Assembly: GCA_945929765.1 (NCBI GenBank)
Contig: CAMEOL010000015.1
Location: 1 to 12,011 of the forward strand
Length of the DNA stretch: 12,011 nt
Source: an uncultured Gemella sp.
Lineage (GTDB): Bacteria > Bacillota > Bacilli > Staphylococcales > Gemellaceae
Direction of reading: 5' to 3'
Part shown: piece by piece, positions 7,735 to 12,011 of the stretch
Position numbering within the stretch: position 1 is the first letter of the stretch
Layout of the letters: the number at the start of each line of letters is the position of its first letter
The notes under the pieces: generated by a model
Told to the model about the DNA's origin: nothing
Seen by the model: the letters and a program-made list of their open reading frames with translations, nothing else
Databases searched by the model: none
Made by a program: the position numbers and the translations under genes

Positions 7735-8292
7735 ATGACAATTTCAATAATTATATTAATCATAGTTGTAATAATATTAGTATTTTACTTTATCGCAACA
7801 CAAAGAAAATTAGTTCAACTAGAAGAACTTACCCAAAACGCCATGTCACAAATAGGAGTACAGGTAACTTCTCGTTGGGACGCATTAACACAACTAGCAA
7901 AAGCTACAAAAGCATACTCTACTCACGAACACGATACATTAGTAGAAGTTATCGCTGCACGCCGAGGAGAAATAAAGGGAACTTCTTCACCAAAAGAAGT
8001 AGACCTTCAAGAACAACATATCGAAAATGTTATGGCAAAAGTTAATGCAGTCGCTGAAAGTTATCCAGACTTAAAAGCAAACACTATATACAAAGATACT
8101 ATGGCATCAATAAATGACTACGAAAATAAAGTAAGAGTTAGTAGAATGGTCTTTAACGACACTGTTACAAAATATAACAACGTAGTAAAACAAATACCAT
8201 CAAATATAGTAGCAAATATTTTGAAATATACAGCAAAAGAATACTTACAAGAAGATAGCAAGAAAGCCGATATGCCCGACTTACAATTCTAA
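7735..8292 (+). CDS. LemA family membrane protein
   Basis: A 185-residue protein with one N-terminal membrane segment (about 3-21, almost all Ile/Val/Leu/Phe) followed by a long alpha-helical domain. The family pattern is visible in QKLVQLEELTQNAMSQIGVQ-like heptads after the membrane segment (26-43), RWDALTQLAKATKAY (about 47-61), ESYPDLKANTIY (about 108-119) and YENKVRVSRMVFNDTVTKYN (about 129-148). LemA proteins are widespread with four-helix-bundle structure and no agreed biochemical function; the name comes from a Listeria antigen. The short N-terminus and single anchor are normal. The start has an RBS (AGGGGA, 7722-7727) and lies 14 nt after the GH13 stop, while the DUF2207 gene follows 16 nt later, so the three are probably one transcript. 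Pairing of LemA with a DUF2207 or TPM-type protein is a common arrangement. Confidence 0.93.
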   Translation: MTISIIILIIVVIILVFYFIATQRKLVQLEELTQNAMSQIGVQVTSRWDALTQLAKATKAYSTHEHDTLVEVIAARRGEIKGTSSPKEVDLQEQHIENVMAKVNAVAESYPDLKANTIYKDTMASINDYENKVRVSRMVFNDTVTKYNNVVKQIPSNIVANILKYTAKEYLQEDSKKADMPDLQF

Positions 8293-8308
8293 AAAAGGTG
8301 GGAGAAAT

Positions 8309-10021
8309 ATGAAAATAAAAAAATTACTAACGATAATAATTACTACAATAATATTATCACTAGCTACGGCACCATCTACTTATGCTAATAGTATCGAAAA
8401 TATAAACATAGATGCAAAAATACAGAACGACGGTTCTTTACTAATTACTCAAATTTGGAACGTTAACTCTACAAAAGGAACAGAATACTATATCCCGATG
8501 CAAAAAATAAATCATATGACAGTAGAAGACTTTACTGTAACGGCAAACAACATAAAATTCAACTACGTATCAAATTGGGATATAAACTGGTCATTTAGTC
8601 AAAAAGCATATAAAAACAGTATAAGGCAACTCGATGAAGGAATAGAACTTAATTTCGGAAAAAGTGACTACGCTATAAAGAACTACACATTAAACTATAA
8701 ATTACAAAACGCTGTACAAGCATTTTCTGATATGGACGGCTTTAATATACGATTTATAAACGATAAAATGTCACCTGCACCAAAAAGTTTTACAGTAACA
8801 ATTAGTAAAGATGGAACTACCCTTTCTCAAGATAATGCAAAAATCTGGGGATTCGGTTATGACGGAGAAATAAACTTTGTCGACGGAAAAATAATCGCAA
8901 AAAATAATAGCCTCTTCACCGAAGACAACCACGTTACACTATTAATAGGTTTGAACAAAGGAATCGTTCAGCCGACGTATATCGGAACAGGAACATTCGA
9001 CGACCTAAAAAATACTGCACTAGAGGGATCATCTTTCGAAAAAACCTATAGCATCGTGGACAAAATAAAAGATTATATGGCATTTATTATATTATTTTTA
9101 TTTTTCTTTATTAATATAATAGCTAAATTTATTAGAAACATATTGAGTGACAAACCGAGAAACATTACAAATTCAACTTATAAAAATGACGGATATTACC
9201 AAGAGTTGCCAGCCGATAATAGTATGCTTAGAATTTACTATTTGTTATCATATTCGAAAAAACACGAAGTTGAATTACCACATCTAATAGCAGCTCAGCT
9301 TTTAAAATGGATAAGCAAAGGACATTTAGGCGCAAAAAATATTTCTACCGAAAAGGGATTTGTTTTGAAAAAAAACGAAACAACTCTCAACTTAGAAATA
9401 TTATCGACACCTACTTTCCAATTTAACTTCGAACGAGATCTATGGTCTATGATAGTACGTGCAGCAGGAAGTAACAAAGCTTTAGAACCACACGAATTTA
9501 AAAAATTAACAAAAAATCATCCTGAATTATTCGAAGCATTCATCGACAATTTAGAAAATGAAGCATTCGATAAAGCAGAAAAATCAAACGACATAATTTC
9601 TACAAAAAGAACTATAGGATATGCTACTAACTTTACCGAACAAGGACTAAAAGAAATAAAAAATATTATCGGTTTTAAAAATTTCTTAAAAGACTTTACC
9701 TTAATAAATTCTCGTTCGACTAAAGAAGTTGTACTTTGGGATAACTACTTAATTTTAGCAACTATGTTCAAAATGGGAGATACTGTTCTCAAAGAAATGA
9801 AACAACTATATCCACAATATGTATTTGCTTCAACTAATATCCCCGAAGCTAAAAGTTGGGATATGCACTCGTTATTTATGACAGCAAGATTAATAGGCTA
9901 TGCCGGAAACAACGGTTATACACAAACCCTAAACTCAACATCTTCTGGTGGAGGCGGATTCTCTTCTCTTGGTGGTGGAGGCGGATTCTCCGGTGGAGGA
10001 TCTGGCGGAGGTTCAAGATAG
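8309..10021 (+). CDS. DUF2207 family membrane protein with glycine-rich C-terminal tail
   Basis: A 570-residue predicted membrane protein of unknown function. It has a signal peptide (1-26, KIKK then hydrophobic core, likely cleavage after STYA) and an extracytoplasmic beta-rich DUF2207 domain (about 27-245, with IDAKIQNDGSLLITQIWNV). One clear membrane segment follows (about 255-275, MAFIILFLFFFINIIAKFI), then a cytoplasmic part containing ELPHLIAAQLLKWISKGHL and the family-typical VLWDNYLILATMFKMGDTVLKEMKQLYP. Residues 547-570 are nearly all Gly/Ser with Phe (GGGGF repeats) ending GGGSR, as in many DUF2207 and YgcG/TPM proteins. I see only one internal membrane segment, where some relatives have two or more. 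The RBS AGGTGGGAG stands 4 nt before the ATG. It is the last gene of the operon, ends TAG and is followed by a strong hairpin. Likely a partner of LemA (inference from gene neighbourhood). Confidence 0.9.
   Translation: MKIKKLLTIIITTIILSLATAPSTYANSIENINIDAKIQNDGSLLITQIWNVNSTKGTEYYIPMQKINHMTVEDFTVTANNIKFNYVSNWDINWSFSQKAYKNSIRQLDEGIELNFGKSDYAIKNYTLNYKLQNAVQAFSDMDGFNIRFINDKMSPAPKSFTVTISKDGTTLSQDNAKIWGFGYDGEINFVDGKIIAKNNSLFTEDNHVTLLIGLNKGIVQPTYIGTGTFDDLKNTALEGSSFEKTYSIVDKIKDYMAFIILFLFFFINIIAKFIRNILSDKPRNITNSTYKNDGYYQELPADNSMLRIYYLLSYSKKHEVELPHLIAAQLLKWISKGHLGAKNISTEKGFVLKKNETTLNLEILSTPTFQFNFERDLWSMIVRAAGSNKALEPHEFKKLTKNHPELFEAFIDNLENEAFDKAEKSNDIISTKRTIGYATNFTEQGLKEIKNIIGFKNFLKDFTLINSRSTKEVVLWDNYLILATMFKMGDTVLKEMKQLYPQYVFASTNIPEAKSWDMHSLFMTARLIGYAGNNGYTQTLNSTSSGGGGFSSLGGGGGFSGGGSGGGSR
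9947..9990 (+). repeat. 17-bp direct repeats in the glycine-rich coding tail
   Basis: GGTGGAGGCGGATTCTC occurs perfectly at 9947-9963 and again at 9974-9990, 27 nt (9 codons) apart and in the same frame, each encoding GGGFS within GGGGF units. Further partial copies (GGTGGAGGA, GGCGGAGG) follow. The stretch is strikingly G-rich compared with the AT-rich surroundings. Because the unit is a whole number of codons, slippage would lengthen or shorten the tail without breaking the frame. Confidence 0.85.
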
Positions 10022-10052
10022 TAAATCTTCTAAACATAAATATCCTTTCAAA

Positions 10053-10098
10053 AAGGCTGCATAATAGATATGAAAATTCATATTTATTATGCAGTCTT
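10053..10098 (+). terminator. Long hairpin terminator after the DUF2207 gene, possibly bidirectional
   Basis: Arms at 10053-10074 and 10077-10098 are complementary over 22 positions with two G-T wobbles and a tight A-rich turn. The core CTGCATAATA pairs with TATTATGCAG. It begins 31 nt after the DUF2207 stop. On the plus strand only a loose T-rich tail follows (AATTTATAAATTGTTTTT). On the minus strand the stem is followed by CCTTTTTG, so it may also serve as a back-up stop for transcripts coming from fruA. Confidence 0.7.
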
Positions 10099-10129
10099 AA
10101 TTTATAAATTGTTTTTAATAATATTTTTC

Positions 10130-10165
10130 AAAAAATAAGCGTGAAATTCATAAAATTTCACGCTT
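10130..10165 (-). terminator. Intrinsic terminator of fruA
   Basis: AAGCGTGAAATT (10137-10148) and AATTTCACGCTT (10154-10165) form a perfect 12-bp stem with a 5-nt loop. On the minus strand the stem is followed by A and then six T (10135-10130), the classic Rho-independent layout. It lies about 35 nt downstream of the fruA stop codon. On the plus strand no proper T-run follows, so it is oriented for fruA. Confidence 0.82.
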
Positions 10166-10200
10166 TATAATATATAGTTAAATTATATTTCTAATATTTA

Positions 10201-12011
10201 TTATTTTTTGGCTGTTTTTAGTGATAATATTAATAAGAACGCTCCTACGAATGAACCTACTAATAATGCAACTAAATACATAGGCCAGTTAGTAACTCCA
10301 CCTGCAAATACTGCGAAAATACCACCGTGCGGAGCTTTAGAAACAGCTCCAAAAGTCATACTTAATGCTCCTGCAATACCGCTTCCTATTAATAATGGTG
10401 GAATTACACGAACAGGATTACTTGCTGCATAAGGTATAGCTCCCTCTGTAATAAAAGCAAGACCCATAACGTAGTTAACATACGCTCCGTTACGTTGAGC
10501 TTCTGTCCAAATAGTTTTGTTAATTGTTGCAGAAATTGCTATCGCTAAAGGAGGTACCATACCACCAATCATAACTGCTGCCATAACATCACTTCCCGCA
10601 TTTCCAGCAGCTGTTAATAAAGCTGTTCCTGTTACGTATGAAGCTTTGTTAAGTGGACCACCCATATCTATAGACATCATAGCTGCAACGATAAATCCTA
10701 CTAAGAATTTACCACTTCCACCTAAACCACCTAAAAATTCTTGAAGACTTGTCATAATAGCAGCCATAGGTGCATTTACTACATAAATCATTAATAATGC
10801 CATAATTAATGTTCCTAATATCGGGAAGATAAAAATAGGTTTAAGTCCATCTAATGCTCTCGGCATCCATGCAAATAGCAATTTAAGAACATAAATAATT
10901 CCACCTGCTAAGAACCCTGCAACTAATGCTCCAAGGAATCCTGATGGAGTATATTTGAATAACTCTACTCCTGCTACATCAGATAAAATTCCCGGATTAG
11001 CCAATATCCCTCCAAATAGACCTACTACAAAACCTGGTCTATCTGCAATACTACGTCCGATAAATCCTGCAAGAATTGGTAACATCATACTGAATGCAAT
11101 TTTTCCAAACCAGAATATTGCCGCTGCAAACTTATTATAGTCTGCTGCTTTTGGATCAAATGCTGTAATTCCCCAGAAGAATGAAATAGCTATAAGCATA
11201 CCACCCGCTACTACGAACGGTAACATATTACTTACACCTTCCATTAAGTGTTTATAAATTCGACGACCTATACTCTCGTTTGCTGTATCTTCTTCTCCAG
11301 AAACTTCACCATTATGAGAATAAGTAGGAGCTTTTCCATCAATTATTTTTTGAATTAATTCTTTAGGTTTATTAATTCCATCTGCCACTTTAGTAATAAT
11401 AGCTGGTTTTCCGTTAAATCTTGCTACTTCTACTTTTTTGTCAGCTGCAACTATTACCCCTGCTGCTCTTTCAATATCAGCTTTCGTTAATTTATTTTCG
11501 ATACCAATTTGCCCATTAGTCTCTACTTTAATGTCTACACCTAATTCTTTTGCAGTTTCTTTTAATTTCTCTGCCGCCATAAATGTGTGCGCAATTCCTG
11601 TTGGACATGCTGTTACAGCTACTATATAAGGACGTTCAGAAGATTGTACATTAGTTACTTCTTCTTTTGGTGCTTCTGTTTTTGCTACGAATGCTTCGAA
11701 TACCGCTTTTACTTCTCTTGGTGTAGAAGCCTTGTCAAGCCCCTCTTTTACATCTTTATCCATAAGCGCCATAGAAAGTGAAGATAGTGCTTTTAAATGC
11801 TCGTCTGCTCCACCTTCAGGTGCACAAATCATAAAGATATGTTTTGCAGGTGCTCCGTCAAAGCTTTCCCATTCTACTCCTTCTTCGCTTTTCGCATAAA
11901 CTATCATAGCCTCTTTAAAATCTGCACTTTTCGCATGAGGAATAGCTATTCCTTCTCCTACTCCAGTAGTTGACTGTGCTTCTCGAGCTAATAATGCGTT
12001 AAAGAAGTTTT
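10201..12011 (-). CDS. fruA: Fructose-type PTS transporter, fused IIABC (FruA), N-terminus off the window
   Basis: Takes up fructose and phosphorylates it during passage through the membrane, giving fructose-1-phosphate. The frame stays open from the stop TAA (10203-10201) to the right edge, giving 602 visible residues. An internal Met at 11907 is not the start, because coding continues upstream with LLAREAQSTTGVGEGIAIPHAK, the IIA active-site region. Numbering visible residues: IIA about 1-108 with phosphorylated H25 in IPHAK; an acidic/proline linker; IIB about 127-225 with TACPTGIAHTFMAAEKL and phosphocysteine C135; IIC about 248-602, starting GRRIYKHLMEGVSNMLPFVVAGG and containing many membrane segments plus GGPLNKASY. 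The family is roughly 620-650 residues, so about 20-50 N-terminal residues are missing. fruR and fruK often lie upstream, but they would be outside. It is convergent with the DUF2207 operon. Substrate specificity is assigned by family; mannitol/other-sugar relatives are less likely. Confidence 0.93.
   Translation of the reverse strand, partial: NFFNALLAREAQSTTGVGEGIAIPHAKSADFKEAMIVYAKSEEGVEWESFDGAPAKHIFMICAPEGGADEHLKALSSLSMALMDKDVKEGLDKASTPREVKAVFEAFVAKTEAPKEEVTNVQSSERPYIVAVTACPTGIAHTFMAAEKLKETAKELGVDIKVETNGQIGIENKLTKADIERAAGVIVAADKKVEVARFNGKPAIITKVADGINKPKELIQKIIDGKAPTYSHNGEVSGEEDTANESIGRRIYKHLMEGVSNMLPFVVAGGMLIAISFFWGITAFDPKAADYNKFAAAIFWFGKIAFSMMLPILAGFIGRSIADRPGFVVGLFGGILANPGILSDVAGVELFKYTPSGFLGALVAGFLAGGIIYVLKLLFAWMPRALDGLKPIFIFPILGTLIMALLMIYVVNAPMAAIMTSLQEFLGGLGGSGKFLVGFIVAAMMSIDMGGPLNKASYVTGTALLTAAGNAGSDVMAAVMIGGMVPPLAIAISATINKTIWTEAQRNGAYVNYVMGLAFITEGAIPYAASNPVRVIPPLLIGSGIAGALSMTFGAVSKAPHGGIFAVFAGGVTNWPMYLVALLVGSFVGAFLLILSLKTAKK

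Noticed and set aside
9856..10107. 83-codon plus-strand ORF overlapping the end of the DUF2207 gene.
   Set aside because: It is the shifted reading of the glycine-rich repeats, giving Trp/Arg-rich text; no RBS, and the real frame is clear.
10208..11781. Several short plus-strand ORFs across the fruA region.
   Set aside because: All are antisense shadows of fruA, proline/threonine-rich from its glycine/alanine-rich membrane segments.
10201..11907. fruA starting at the internal ATG at 11907.
   Set aside because: The frame continues upstream with the conserved IIA histidine motif IPHAK, so the gene extends off the window.

Overview
The window is an AT-rich stretch of a low-GC Gram-positive (Bacillota) chromosome. 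The strong AGGAGG-type ribosome binding sites, the glgB-glgC-glgD-glgA gene order with a separate GlgD subunit, the one-piece fructose PTS IIABC protein and the LemA/DUF2207 pair all fit this. I suspect a Gemella-like member of the Bacillales, but this rests on family resemblance alone and is not certain. No mobile genes, phage genes, tRNA, rRNA or CRISPR arrays are visible.

Layout: (1) 1-5629, minus strand: a glycogen biosynthesis operon transcribed glgB -> glgC -> glgD -> glgA. GlgA runs off the left edge and lacks its C-terminus. The first three genes are tightly packed (gaps of 21 and 11 nt). A 158-nt gap then separates glgD from glgA and holds an inverted-repeat element flanked by 8-bp direct repeats, plus a plausible separate promoter for glgA. 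(2) 5630-5857: a divergent, very AT-rich control region with a good sigma-A-like promoter for the rightward genes and a leader hairpin followed by a T-run. (3) 5858-10021, plus strand: an apparent three-gene operon of an intracellular GH13 alpha-glucan hydrolase (neopullulanase/cyclomaltodextrinase type), a LemA-family membrane protein and a DUF2207 membrane protein with a glycine-rich tail. (4) 10022-10200: a convergent intergenic region with two strong hairpins acting as terminators. (5) 10201-12011, minus strand: the fructose-type PTS transporter FruA (IIABC), whose N-terminus lies off the right edge.

The glycogen genes form a pathway. GlgC with GlgD makes ADP-glucose, GlgA polymerises it into alpha-1,4-glucan, and GlgB adds alpha-1,6 branches. 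The divergent cytoplasmic GH13 enzyme is placed to cut glycogen or imported maltodextrins, so the intergenic region may balance storage against breakdown (inference). LemA and DUF2207 have no established role in glucan metabolism; their place in the amylase transcript is the main unexplained association here. FruA is probably an unrelated neighbour.

Most of the window is ordinary, well-known metabolism. I see no clear undescribed system. The points most worth a second look are the small element between glgD and glgA, the leader of the amylase operon, the amylase-LemA-DUF2207 linkage and the repetitive glycine-rich 3' end of the DUF2207 gene.
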